Shown here: in pieces, positions 20,491 through 29,279 of the stretch
Layout: the number at the start of each line of letters is the position of its first letter
Numbering within the stretch: position 1 is the stretch's first letter
Assembly: GCF_900115085.1 (NCBI RefSeq)
Contig: NZ_FOVF01000004.1
Location: 1 to 64,000 of the forward strand
DNA: 64,000 bases
Source of the DNA: Dokdonella immobilis
GTDB lineage: Bacteria > Pseudomonadota > Gammaproteobacteria > Xanthomonadales > Rhodanobacteraceae
Reading direction: 5' to 3'
Made by a program: the position numbers and the translations under genes
The notes under the pieces: generated by a model
Told to the model about the DNA's origin: nothing
Seen by the model: only the letters and a program-made list of their open reading frames with translations
The model's database searches: none

Positions 20491-21441
20491 ATGAGTGAAA
20501 CGGAAAAACCGATTCTGGTTCTGGGCTCGGCCGGCTTCATCGGCAGCGCACTCTGCCGGCGACTCGATACGATGGGCCGGCCGGTATACGCCCTCGGACG
20601 CGCGGAACGCACGGGCGTCGACGGGCAAGTCACCCATGTGCGCGGCTCGATCGAGGATCGCCAGCTCATTCGCGACGCCCTGGCCCGTTGCCAGACGGTG
20701 GTGTACGCAGCCAGCATCACGACGCCGGCGACATCCAGCGGCGACCCGGCACTCGAGGTGCTCGGCAACCTGCTGCCGCTGTCACGGCTGCTCGAGTGCG
20801 CCGGCGAATTTCCCGAGCGCCGGATCATCTACCTCTCCTCCGGCGGAACGATCTACGGAGACGCCGGCGAGCGGGCGACCGAATCCACCCCGCTGCGGCC
20901 GCGCTCCTACTACGGCGCCGGCAAGGTGGCGGCCGAGGCAATGCTGCACGCCTGCGCCTGCACCACCGACTGGTCGATCATTTCGCTGAGACCCAGCAAC
21001 CTGTATGGCCCCGGTCAGCGCGTGACCAAGGGCTTCGCGATCGTGCCGACCCTGTTCGACCGGGCCAACGACGGCCAGACCTTCGAAATCTGGGGCGACG
21101 GATCGATCGTTCGTGACTACTGCTACATCGACGATCTGGTCGAGGCCATCATCCTGGCGATCGAGGCGGAAGCCTCCGAGACGTTCCGCGTCTACAATGT
21201 CGCCAGTGGCGCCACGGCATCGATCCTGCAGCTGGTCGAAGCCTGCATCCAAGCGAGCGGCAAACCCATCCGCACGGCATTCAGGCCGGCACGCGGCGTC
21301 GATGTCGCCCGCGTCTCGCCGCGTCCGCAACGTATCGCTGACGAATTGGGCTGGAAGGCCCGGGTCGACCTGGCGACAGGCCTGCAGCGGACATGGTCGT
21401 GGCATCAACAAGGCAATCAACAAAACAAGGGACGCGGCTGA
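20491..21441 (+). CDS. NAD-dependent epimerase/dehydratase (sugar nucleotide)
   Basis: Extended SDR of the UDP-glucose 4-epimerase/dTDP-glucose dehydratase superfamily, 316 residues. It has the NAD motif 'VLGSAGFIGSALCRRL' at residues 10-25, 'IYLSSGGTIYGD', and the catalytic YxxxK in 'SYYGAGKVAAEAML'. 'LRPSNLYGPGQR' and 'VRDYCYIDDLVEAI' are typical of sugar epimerases. The exact sugar cannot be told. It starts a three-gene plus-strand cassette with a GT2 and a GtrA-like flippase, pointing to surface glycan decoration. Only about 35 bases separate it from the GT2 gene. Confidence 0.9.
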   Translation: MSETEKPILVLGSAGFIGSALCRRLDTMGRPVYALGRAERTGVDGQVTHVRGSIEDRQLIRDALARCQTVVYAASITTPATSSGDPALEVLGNLLPLSRLLECAGEFPERRIIYLSSGGTIYGDAGERATESTPLRPRSYYGAGKVAAEAMLHACACTTDWSIISLRPSNLYGPGQRVTKGFAIVPTLFDRANDGQTFEIWGDGSIVRDYCYIDDLVEAIILAIEAEASETFRVYNVASGATASILQLVEACIQASGKPIRTAFRPARGVDVARVSPRPQRIADELGWKARVDLATGLQRTWSWHQQGNQQNKGRG

Positions 21442-21475
21442 ACCGCAAGGCCCGACGGCTCATGGAATCTGCTTG

Positions 21476-22450
21476 ATGAAACCCGAACCCGACAACGCGG
21501 ATATCCAGGTCTCCGTCGTCGTCCCCGTCTATGGCGGCGCCTCGGCACTGGCCGAATTGCATGCGCGCCTGGCGAAGTGCATGCAAGAGGCCGGACTGCG
21601 CCATGAACTGATCCTCGTCGACGATCGCGGTCAGACGGAATCCTGGCCGATCATCCGCGAACTGGCACGCAAGGACGAAAGAATCATAGGCCTGCGCCTG
21701 AGCCGCAATTTCGGCCAGCACGCGGCGACGATCTGCGGCATCGAGCATGCGCGCGGCGACTGGATCGTCACCCTCGACGACGATCTCGAACATCCGCCCG
21801 AGGCAATTCCGTCCCTCCTTGCCGCGGGCAGCGAGGAATGTCCGCTGGTATACGGCAAGTTTCCCCGGCGTACGCACGCCACCTATCGCAACTGGAGTTC
21901 CGAGCTGATGCGCTGGACCCTCAAGCGCGCGTTCCCGGACCTCAACGAGGACTATTCGTCGTTCCGCGCCATGCACGCCTCGCTTGGCCGGCAACTGGCC
22001 GGATTCCGATTGAGCAAACCCTATATCGACGGCATGCTGTCCTGGATGACCTCCTCGGTTGCAACGGTCGAAGTGCCGCACGGCGAACGCGAACACGGCG
22101 AGAGTACTTACACCCTGCGCAAGCTCGCCTCGCACGCCGTCAACATCTTCGTGACCTTTTCACAGCTACCCTTGCGCATCGCCAGCTACGGCGGCGCGGC
22201 CCTCGCCCTGGCCAGCTTCGCCTACATGATGTTCGTCGTGTTCGGTTACTTCACGGGCCGCATCACCAACCCAGGCTACACCTCGCTGATGTCGGTGATC
22301 CTGTTCGCCTGCGGCGTGCAGTTGCTCATACTTGGGGTACTCGGCGAGTACGTCGGGCGCCTGATGGGAGCCGCTTACCGCAAGCCGGTGTATCTCGTAG
22401 AGATCAAGACGCAGGTGCGGTCGGCCAGCGACACGTACGCCAGGCGATGA
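21476..22450 (+). CDS. Family 2 glycosyltransferase, GtrB/DPM-like
   Basis: Transfers a sugar from a nucleotide donor to undecaprenyl phosphate at the inner membrane, as GtrB and dolichol-phosphate mannose synthases do. The 324-residue protein has the GT-A fold start 'QVSVVVPVYGG', 'ILVDDRGQ', the DxD-type 'VTLDDDLEHPPEAIP', and two C-terminal membrane helices ('ASYGGAALALASFAYMMFVV' and 'LMSVILFACGVQLLILGVLG'), the GtrB arrangement. ATG at 21476 is the first start giving the conserved N-terminus. Its stop overlaps the GtrA-like start by four bases, so the two are translationally coupled. Confidence 0.9.
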   Translation: MKPEPDNADIQVSVVVPVYGGASALAELHARLAKCMQEAGLRHELILVDDRGQTESWPIIRELARKDERIIGLRLSRNFGQHAATICGIEHARGDWIVTLDDDLEHPPEAIPSLLAAGSEECPLVYGKFPRRTHATYRNWSSELMRWTLKRAFPDLNEDYSSFRAMHASLGRQLAGFRLSKPYIDGMLSWMTSSVATVEVPHGEREHGESTYTLRKLASHAVNIFVTFSQLPLRIASYGGAALALASFAYMMFVVFGYFTGRITNPGYTSLMSVILFACGVQLLILGVLGEYVGRLMGAAYRKPVYLVEIKTQVRSASDTYARR

Positions 22451-22875
22451 GCGGGAAGCGCGCTCGGGACTGCGCCCAGGACGAAAGTCCCTGCGCGCCC
22501 CTGCATCGGCGGCTGGCCGGAGAGTTTCTGCGATTCCTCATCGTCGGAGGTATCAACACACTCGTCGCGTACGCCATCTATCTTGCCCTGCTGGGGCTTA
22601 TGCGCTACGAATTTGCGTACGCAATTGGATACGCCGTTGGAATTGTCATCGCCTATCTGATGAGTGCCGCGTTCGTATTCCGAAAACCGATGCGCAAGAG
22701 ATCGGCATTTCGCTTTCCATTGATTTACGCCGTCCAATTCCTGGTCAGCCTCGCTGTTCTGCGCCTCGCCGTGGAAATTTTCCACGTGCCACAGTGGTTC
22801 GCCTTCGGCTTTGCCGTCTGCCTGACAATACCTATAACGTTTGTACTGTCGCGATGGGTCATGCATTCCACATAG
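22447..22875 (+). CDS. GtrA-like lipid-linked sugar flippase
   Basis: Small inner-membrane protein of the GtrA family, thought to flip undecaprenyl-phosphate-linked sugars to the periplasm for O-antigen or teichoic-acid glycosylation. The 142-residue protein has the motif 'FLRFLIVGGINTLVAYAIYL' and four hydrophobic segments, with 'SAAFVFRK' in the loop typical of GtrA. It overlaps the GT2 gene by ATGA. The cytosolic N-terminus is unusually Arg/Cys-rich. No third, serotype-specific transferase follows directly, but a GT-C-like membrane protein is encoded convergently at 23370 and could fill that role (inference). Confidence 0.88.
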   Translation: MSGKRARDCAQDESPCAPLHRRLAGEFLRFLIVGGINTLVAYAIYLALLGLMRYEFAYAIGYAVGIVIAYLMSAAFVFRKPMRKRSAFRFPLIYAVQFLVSLAVLRLAVEIFHVPQWFAFGFAVCLTIPITFVLSRWVMHST

Positions 22876-23369
22876 GTCGCATCACTATTTCACCAAGCAA
22901 ACACCACGGGCGACACGCGCACGTCTATCAGTCCTAACCTTGTCGAGTGAATGCATCGGCAAATCCCACTGATGCGTTCTCCGGCTCTGTCGCATCAAGG
23001 AGGGTCCGATCGAGTAGCAAAGTCGTCCTGGCGTCTAGAAGGCCTTCCACATGTGCCGCGTGACCAATGAAGTCTGGCTGCCTAGAGGAGGCGCGCGATC
23101 CATGAGGCCAGCCTTATGGGCGTCAGCCTTCTGGGCGCCACCTTTCCAGCATCCAATCAATCAGTTTGCGACGCCTGGCTCAGCGCAGATCCTTGTTGCG
23201 CCGACTTGAAGGACGGCCAGTCTGTCAGCATCGACGCGTCGCGCTTTGCACGCAGGCAGGCGTCGCGACGGCATTGCTACTTGGTCAGACGCAATTTAAC
23301 GGTCCTGTTCGGCAAATTTGGCCAACCCGACCTCCTGGAGCATGCCTCCAGCCAGAGCCGAGCGCGGCA
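22876..23369. other. Gene-free stretch holding an inverted-repeat element
   Basis: No coding sequence is recognisable between the GtrA-like gene and the convergent membrane-protein gene. Most of the interval is occupied by the repeat element described at 23002-23292. The 22876-23001 part is A/T-richer and featureless. Confidence 0.5.
23002..23292 (+). repeat. Inverted-repeat element, copy 1 (MITE-like, degenerate)
   Basis: The left arm 23002-23062 starts GGGTCCGATCGAGTAGCAAA and contains GAAGGCCTTCCACATGTGCC. It matches, base for base in length (61), the reverse complement of 29216-29276 with scattered substitutions. The right arm 23267-23292 matches 21 of 26 bases of the right terminus of copy 2 (29251-29276). 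The interior between the arms is not clearly palindromic here, so this copy appears degraded. No gene is carried. Confidence 0.65.
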
Positions 23370-25649
23370 TCAATTTCCGATGCCGCCGTCGCGCATGCGC
23401 AATCCAACCGACATAAGCCGGAGAGAACCGCGAGAATCAGCGGCTCCTTCAGTGGAAACAATCGGCTCACAACGCAGATGCAGAGCCGACAACCCGCTGT
23501 GCGCTACGAACGGAAAAACAAATTCCTGCGGACTATTGGCCGGCAGCCCCACTCTCATCTTCTGATTGCCATCATCGCTGGCAATTTCAACATATTGCGG
23601 ATAGCTGGAAATAATTTTGCCGACAATATCGAAGCGCTGCTGATCGCGGTCCAGGTTCTTGAGCCAAAGGGTTGAATCGCATTCCGCTCGGGTCCAGTCA
23701 TAGGACTGGGCGCCGCCCTGATCACCAATGTGTTCGTCCATTGAAATCTCTACAGGGGCCTCTGCCGGCGGGAGAGTCCGTGGAAAGTCTACGGAGACTG
23801 ACGTCACATCGAAAGGCCGCGAAGTCGCAACCTCCAAGACCTCCACGCCATTCTCATCGACCACGGATGTCGCCGATACCGAGAATGTCTTGTTGAAGAT
23901 GGTCGGCAGAGCTTTCCCGTCGACACTGATGGAAGAACTGCAGTCGGAACCTTCGCATACGAACGTTCCGCTGATGTGAACTTTCTGATTCAAGGAGTTC
24001 GGGAAAACCCAGACACGTCTCGAACTAACGATCCAAGGATTCGACATCGGCTCAAATCCCGAGCCAAATACCCTTGTCGAGGATGATGGAGCCAGCATCG
24101 TATTTGTCAGGAATGGTGCAACAAGCACGTATTGATTTTCGGATCGCGGTTCGTCGTACAGGTATAGATAGCTGCCCCCTCCCGATGAGGATTGTGCCAG
24201 CCGCAGATCACTCGTGACGTGAACGTCTTTTCCGGTACGTGCCTTGGCGACATACTGCCAGTAGACCGCATCATCCTTCTCGGATCCGGAAACGCTCGCG
24301 TCGCGAAACCAGAAACTCGAATCCCTCGGCAAGGATTCGAATAGATCTGATTCGAAAAACCCCAGCATTGAATCCCAGCGTCTTCCCATCTGCCGTTGCT
24401 CGCTGTTCACATTGAAATTCAATGCGTCTGTCAAAATTGAACCCAACGAGAGTATCGATGCGGTCATTATCGCGAAGTACCTGGATTTGAACCTCAGGAA
24501 CAGGGCGGATAGCCACAAGCAAAGTAGTGCGATCCACGCATAATAGGAAAAGTGACTATATAGGTATGCGTGACTCCCCAGTCGCATCCACTCCTGGTAC
24601 TTTGGGGTGAGACCGATCACCATGTTGGGGGCAAACGCAAGAAAGGTCAGTACAAGACTCAATCCCAAATAGTTTCGCCAAGGAATTGGCCTACTCCTGA
24701 GCCTCACGTAATTCGCAACACCTATGGCTCCGAAGAACACCGCCGCCGCCTTGATGACCGACAGGGTGCCAAGACTCTGGCGAATGACCTCGATCGAAAG
24801 GCTCGCGCCGCCATACAGAAATGTCGCGAATGGCACTCCGCCGAACGTGTAGTTTGCCGTGGTCCGCAGGATTACAGAAAATGGCTCATCAAGGGCGAGT
24901 TGGGAGCCTTCATAGAGTGAAGTGTGAGACGCCCGCCAAAGTAGCCAAGTCGCCAACCAGATCGACAAACCAAGGAAATACGGAACCAGGAAATTCCAGG
25001 ATTTCCTCCCTAGGCGCCAATAGGTGTAGGCAACAACGAGATGGACCGCCGTCTGAGGAAGAAATCCTTCCTGCAGGCCCGTCAGCCATATTATTGCTCC
25101 CCAACAGGCGAGGGCCATTGAACCCCGCTCTATAGCAGCAATCAGCCCGAATACACCGATCATCCAGCACAGCCAAGAGAATTCCCATGCAAATGGATAG
25201 GCGACGAACAGGTTGTGCTCATTGCTATTTTGGGCAAATGCGAAGAAGAGGATCACGAACGACGCGGCCAACCCAGGGCGGTCGGTCACTTTCTCCAACA
25301 ATCTTCCCGCAATCCATGCGCCACCCAGAATGGTAAGCAGCCTCAGTGCGCCCTGAAGAACGGCGCTGTCGGTTAGATAAGGCAGAAACTGCAGAAACGA
25401 CGTCAGTTTTGGAAATCGCCCCTGCTCAGCAGCGATCTGCAGCGCTGTGGGTATCCAGGTATTGTGCCAGGCCCAGGCTGCATACCATCGATCATCGAGA
25501 GTTACGAACCGAATTCCGGCTACTGAACCCAGGAAGGCAATTGCAACTATCGCCGCTGAAAAATTCACCGACCTGCCGACTGCAATCGCCTCCCCCGTCT
25601 TGTCCTCGCTCACTTGGTCATCCTTGGCAGAAGGCAAGTTGTTTACCAT
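23370..25649 (-). CDS. Large membrane protein, GT-C-like with exported C-terminal part
   Basis: A 759-residue protein, probably in the inner membrane. Residues about 30-405 contain around ten hydrophobic segments, with an early acidic loop 'FVTLDDRWYAAWAW' as in GT-C glycosyltransferases that keep a catalytic Asp after helix 1. Residues about 420-759 are hydrophilic and beta-rich with several Cys ('FVCEGSDCSSSISVDG'), suggesting a periplasmic domain. No catalytic assignment is possible. Base composition is visibly poorer in GC than neighbouring genes, and codons such as ATA, TTT and AAT are frequent, suggesting acquisition by transfer. It converges with the GT2-GtrA cassette. Confidence 0.7.
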   Translation of the reverse strand: MVNNLPSAKDDQVSEDKTGEAIAVGRSVNFSAAIVAIAFLGSVAGIRFVTLDDRWYAAWAWHNTWIPTALQIAAEQGRFPKLTSFLQFLPYLTDSAVLQGALRLLTILGGAWIAGRLLEKVTDRPGLAASFVILFFAFAQNSNEHNLFVAYPFAWEFSWLCWMIGVFGLIAAIERGSMALACWGAIIWLTGLQEGFLPQTAVHLVVAYTYWRLGRKSWNFLVPYFLGLSIWLATWLLWRASHTSLYEGSQLALDEPFSVILRTTANYTFGGVPFATFLYGGASLSIEVIRQSLGTLSVIKAAAVFFGAIGVANYVRLRSRPIPWRNYLGLSLVLTFLAFAPNMVIGLTPKYQEWMRLGSHAYLYSHFSYYAWIALLCLWLSALFLRFKSRYFAIMTASILSLGSILTDALNFNVNSEQRQMGRRWDSMLGFFESDLFESLPRDSSFWFRDASVSGSEKDDAVYWQYVAKARTGKDVHVTSDLRLAQSSSGGGSYLYLYDEPRSENQYVLVAPFLTNTMLAPSSSTRVFGSGFEPMSNPWIVSSRRVWVFPNSLNQKVHISGTFVCEGSDCSSSISVDGKALPTIFNKTFSVSATSVVDENGVEVLEVATSRPFDVTSVSVDFPRTLPPAEAPVEISMDEHIGDQGGAQSYDWTRAECDSTLWLKNLDRDQQRFDIVGKIISSYPQYVEIASDDGNQKMRVGLPANSPQEFVFPFVAHSGLSALHLRCEPIVSTEGAADSRGSLRLMSVGLRMRDGGIGN

Positions 25650-25801
25650 CCATCCTACAAAAGTTTCGCGGGTGATACGGGCACAATTACTGCATGCCTG
25701 TGGGAGCGCCAGCCACTTGGCTCGCGGGCATCTGCCGGAGTTCGTTGCCTACACCAATGCGCCAAGACTCGACTCGCTTCAGAGTGGCAAACCAAGGCAC
25801 T

Positions 25802-26977
25802 TTACGTCGCCAGCGCCATCTCGAGCTCGGACTTCAGGTCGGAAAGGTCCTCTACGCCTATCGAGAGACGAATCAGCGCATCGCTTATGCCAAGGCGCTT
25901 GCGATTGGCTGGCGGTACAGACGCATGCGTCATGATTGCGGGGTGCTCGATGAGGCTTTCCACTCCACCCAGCGATTCGGCGAGCGCAAACAACTTGCAA
26001 CGTTCAAGCATTCGCCGCGCCTTGCGCAATCCCCCCTTGATTTCGATCGAGATGATGCCGCCGAAGCCGTCCATCTGGCGCTTCGCGAGCGCATGTTGCG
26101 GGTGCGATTTCAGGCCCGGGTAGATCACCCGGTCGACGGCCGGATGCTTTGCCAGCCATTGGGCAATGGCCAGCGCACTTTCACAATGCGCGCGCATGCG
26201 CAAATGCAGGGTCTTCAGGCCGCGCATGGCAAGGAAGGAATCGAACGGACTGGCCACCGCACCTACCGAGTTCTGCAGGAAGGCCATCTGTTCCGCAAGT
26301 TCTGCATTTTCGCCGGCAACAACGATTCCACCAACCATGTCGGAATGGCCATTCAGGTACTTGGTCGCCGAATGCAGCACCAGGTCCGCGCCGAACTCGA
26401 GTGGGCGCTGCAGCATCGGCGAACAGAAGGTGTTGTCGACGACGAGGATCAATCCGTGCTTGCGCGCGAAGGCACCGACCTTGGCCAAATCGACCAGCTT
26501 GAGCATCGGATTGGTCGGCGTCTCCGCCCAGATCATCCGGGTATTCGGCTTGAGCGCTGCTTTCAGCGCCTGACTATCGTTTAGGTCGAGGAACGTGAAG
26601 TCGAGACCCGCCGAACGGCGTCTTACACGCTCGAAGAGACGGTAGGTGCCGCCATACAGATCATCCATCGCGATGACATGACTGCCGCTGTCCAGCAGAT
26701 CGAGTACGGTACTTGCGGCGGCAAGACCTGACGCGAAGGCGTAACCCTGGCGCCCACCTTCGAGATCGGCAACACAGCGCTCGTAGGCCATGCGTGTCGG
26801 GTTCTGCGATCGCGAATACTCGTAGCCCTTGTGGACGCCGGGGCTTTCCTGGACATAGGTCGAGGTGGCATAGATCGGCACCATGATGGCGCCGGTCGAC
26901 GGATCGGGAGACTGACCGGCGTGGATCGCTCGCGTTCCAAGCCCCATCGGATCTTGATTTTTGCTGGACTTGCCCAT
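25802..26977 (-). CDS. Cystathionine gamma-lyase/gamma-synthase
   Basis: PLP enzyme of the transsulfuration family; with cystathionine beta-synthase nearby, cleavage of cystathionine to cysteine is the likely role. The 391-residue protein begins MGKSSKNQDPMGLGTRAIHAG and has 'YEYSRSQNPTRMAYERCVADLEGG' in two parts, 'FASGLAA', 'WAETPTNPMLKLVDL', 'VDNTFCSP' and Schiff-base lysine K206 in 'LHSATKYLNGHSD'. A GTG 12 codons upstream is an alternative start. In relatives this gene usually sits next to cystathionine beta-synthase; here 3.9 kb of other genes separate them. Synthase activity cannot be excluded. Confidence 0.88.
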   Translation of the reverse strand: MGKSSKNQDPMGLGTRAIHAGQSPDPSTGAIMVPIYATSTYVQESPGVHKGYEYSRSQNPTRMAYERCVADLEGGRQGYAFASGLAAASTVLDLLDSGSHVIAMDDLYGGTYRLFERVRRRSAGLDFTFLDLNDSQALKAALKPNTRMIWAETPTNPMLKLVDLAKVGAFARKHGLILVVDNTFCSPMLQRPLEFGADLVLHSATKYLNGHSDMVGGIVVAGENAELAEQMAFLQNSVGAVASPFDSFLAMRGLKTLHLRMRAHCESALAIAQWLAKHPAVDRVIYPGLKSHPQHALAKRQMDGFGGIISIEIKGGLRKARRMLERCKLFALAESLGGVESLIEHPAIMTHASVPPANRKRLGISDALIRLSIGVEDLSDLKSELEMALAT

Positions 26978-27108
26978 GTTCTCGACGTTCCGGGGAATTA
27001 GGGGAGGTGTCACACAAAGGTTCTTACAAGCGCACCCAAGCGCTTGTCGGCAGCCATTGTACCGATCCGCAGGTTCCGTTTGTTGCGGCCTGTTTTCGAC
27101 CGGTAGCC

Positions 27109-28713
27109 TCAGGGGCTGGTCTCGAACCCGTTGGCAAAGATTACTTCGGCGCGGTACACCCCGCTATTGATCGCGTCTCTGCGAAACATGGGCCAATCGA
27201 CAAGACGAGGATCTGCGATGCTTGAGTTGAAGGTCCAGGCATAGACGGTTACGTAAGAGCCCGTGTGACCAGGGACATTGCTGTTGGTACCGGCACCGAT
27301 GACCTCAAGCTTTCCGTTCCGATCGATATCGGCAACTGCCGGCGTATTGAAGAATGCGTCGCTTCCCGACCACAACGACAGTTTCCCGGCGGGAATCGGG
27401 CATCCTGTCGATGCAGTCAGCTGCACGCCTGCCCTGCTCCAGATAACGAACTCATTGGCTGCATTGAGTATGATTTCGGGATCAGAGTCCCCCAGCAAAT
27501 TGGCGATGACCGGTGATCCTTGCGTCCCCCAATGCAATGAATTTCCTGCGCAGTCCGCAGGGATACTGGGCTGCAGGGGCCAACCCGGTAGTTCGGCGCC
27601 GTCAGGCTTGATGGCGTGCACGACGCCGTTGACATCATCATTGCGCAAGTTATTCACGACCGACACGAGCCCGGTGATCCCGGAAAACTTGCCGAGTGCG
27701 GGAGACGCAACACGCGAAGCCTCAGCCGGTGTCGAGACTGGCCACCCCGGAAGATCCTGTCCATTGGACTGCACGCCGAGCATCTGCTTCGTCACCGGGT
27801 GAACGACAGCGCAACTGGCAAGGTCCCAGCATCGACCGCTTCCTATCGAAATCGCCGTTTCCCCAATTCCTCGTATATCTCCAATAGCAGGAGATGAATA
27901 GATGACATCGTCGTACATTCGCGGGAATCCGGGAAGATCACCCGAGCCGTCTCCGCGCATTGCACGGAGCAACCCTCCGTCGGGCAATGTGATTCCCGGC
28001 AACTGGTGAAAGTTGCTATCCGCACCCACGACGATATCCAGTGAGCCATCACCATTCAGGTCTACGATCGAAGGAGAGGACCAAATCGTATCCACTACGT
28101 ACTCTTGAACGCCGTGCTCCCACCAAACCGAGCAATCATGCCGTAGCACACGAAACCGGAAATCGAAGCTCGCGACCGCAATCTGCATCTTGTCCGGCAT
28201 GCTTGGATCGAGGTGGCCCACGGCTGGTGAGCTGTACATGCCCTGTGGATGGACCGGGTTCAAGGCCGTGAAGGAACATTGCAACTGTCCTGTCGCGCTG
28301 AGAACGTAGATCCCGCCCCCGTTCACGGCACCCGAACCGGCCCCCACGACGACCTCCAGCTGGCCGTCGCCATCGATATCCGCAACGGCAGGCTTGCTGC
28401 CAATGGGAACGCTCCCGGTATCGTACGACCACATCAAGGTACCGTTGGAGCGAACCGCAACAACGCGTCCACCCTCGGTACCGAACACCATTTCGGGGTC
28501 ACCGGTGCCGTCGAGGTTAACGACAGTCGGGCTTGAATAAAGTACGCGGTCGTTGCCGAGCTCAACCAGGGCAGACGGAAATCCTGCCTGGCAAGGCGGG
28601 TCATTCGGAACCCCAGGGTTGCTCCTGGTAGGACAGGTAAGCGTCACCGCAGCAGATGCGGAACCAGCCAGCAGAAATACAGCGATACCGACGATCTGCA
28701 ATGGACACCGCAT
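27109..28713 (-). CDS. Secreted FG-GAP/VCBS repeat protein ending in a GFE motif
   Basis: A 534-residue exported protein with signal peptide ('QIVGIAVFLLAGSASA'). Repeated calcium-binding-like blades of a beta propeller are visible: 'DIDGDGQLEVVVGAGSG', 'DLNGDGSLDIVVGADSN', 'DIDRNGKLEVIGAG' and 'NLDGTGDPEMVFG'. It ends 'AEVIFANGFETSP', the same C-terminal type as the subtilase at 49210. It probably acts at the cell surface or in the medium, in adhesion or polymer binding; no catalytic residues are seen. GAGGTGG before the ATG at 28713 supports that start. Base composition is lower in GC than the housekeeping genes. Confidence 0.82.
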   Translation of the reverse strand: MRCPLQIVGIAVFLLAGSASAAVTLTCPTRSNPGVPNDPPCQAGFPSALVELGNDRVLYSSPTVVNLDGTGDPEMVFGTEGGRVVAVRSNGTLMWSYDTGSVPIGSKPAVADIDGDGQLEVVVGAGSGAVNGGGIYVLSATGQLQCSFTALNPVHPQGMYSSPAVGHLDPSMPDKMQIAVASFDFRFRVLRHDCSVWWEHGVQEYVVDTIWSSPSIVDLNGDGSLDIVVGADSNFHQLPGITLPDGGLLRAMRGDGSGDLPGFPRMYDDVIYSSPAIGDIRGIGETAISIGSGRCWDLASCAVVHPVTKQMLGVQSNGQDLPGWPVSTPAEASRVASPALGKFSGITGLVSVVNNLRNDDVNGVVHAIKPDGAELPGWPLQPSIPADCAGNSLHWGTQGSPVIANLLGDSDPEIILNAANEFVIWSRAGVQLTASTGCPIPAGKLSLWSGSDAFFNTPAVADIDRNGKLEVIGAGTNSNVPGHTGSYVTVYAWTFNSSIADPRLVDWPMFRRDAINSGVYRAEVIFANGFETSP

Positions 28714-29090
28714 GTCCACCTCGAATGAACCCTGATCGGATTTACTCTACTCCATGACAGGCACCCGAGTCATTGATCGAACGCACAACCGACTCCAGAC
28801 GTTGCTCAACGGTCAACACGCGCTCTCGATCAGATCAATTTGCGTCGAGAGCCAGTCGCGGCCTGGGCCAGAGTCTTCCCTTGATTGAATGCCAATGGCG
28901 AACAACGGCGGGCCAGACAGACCGTCGCAACTCAAGAAGCGAGAACATCAGCCGACACCGACCTGCCTGTTGCGGGCCATACCACTCGACGCAGTCCTGA
29001 GGCCAAGGCAAACATCCGGCTGAATGACCCACGACGCATGCTGGGGCGGATGTGGCATCCAATCGAGCAGACTGACAGATCGCCTTGGTA
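28714..29090. other. Gene-free stretch
   Basis: No gene is recognisable between the FG-GAP protein start and the repeat element at 29091. The stretch presumably carries the promoter of the FG-GAP gene; I see no clear motif in it. Confidence 0.5.
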
Positions 29091-29276
29091 GGGTCTGATC
29101 AGGTAGCAAAGTCGTCACCGCGCCTGGCAGATTGATTGGATGCTGAAAAGGTGGGGGCGAGAAGGCTCTCCACATGCACCGCGCGCCTCGTCAAGGCAAC
29201 CAGCCTTCACATCGCCACGTGGCACATGTGGAAAACCTTCTAAAAACAATGACGACATTGCTGCCTGATCAGACCC
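29091..29276 (+). repeat. Inverted-repeat element, copy 2 (MITE-like)
   Basis: Terminal inverted repeats of 27 bases, 29091-29117 and 29250-29276, match at 25 positions (GGGTCTGATCAGGtAGCAAa against GGGTCTGATCAGGcAGCAAt, then GTCGTCA). Inside, 29161-29185 and 29216-29240 form a second inverted pair (19 of 25). The left half carries 34 extra bases between its arms compared with the right half and with copy 1. The element carries no gene and ends four bases before the stop codon of the FkbM gene (29280-29282). Confidence 0.75.
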
Positions 29277-29279
29277 TCC

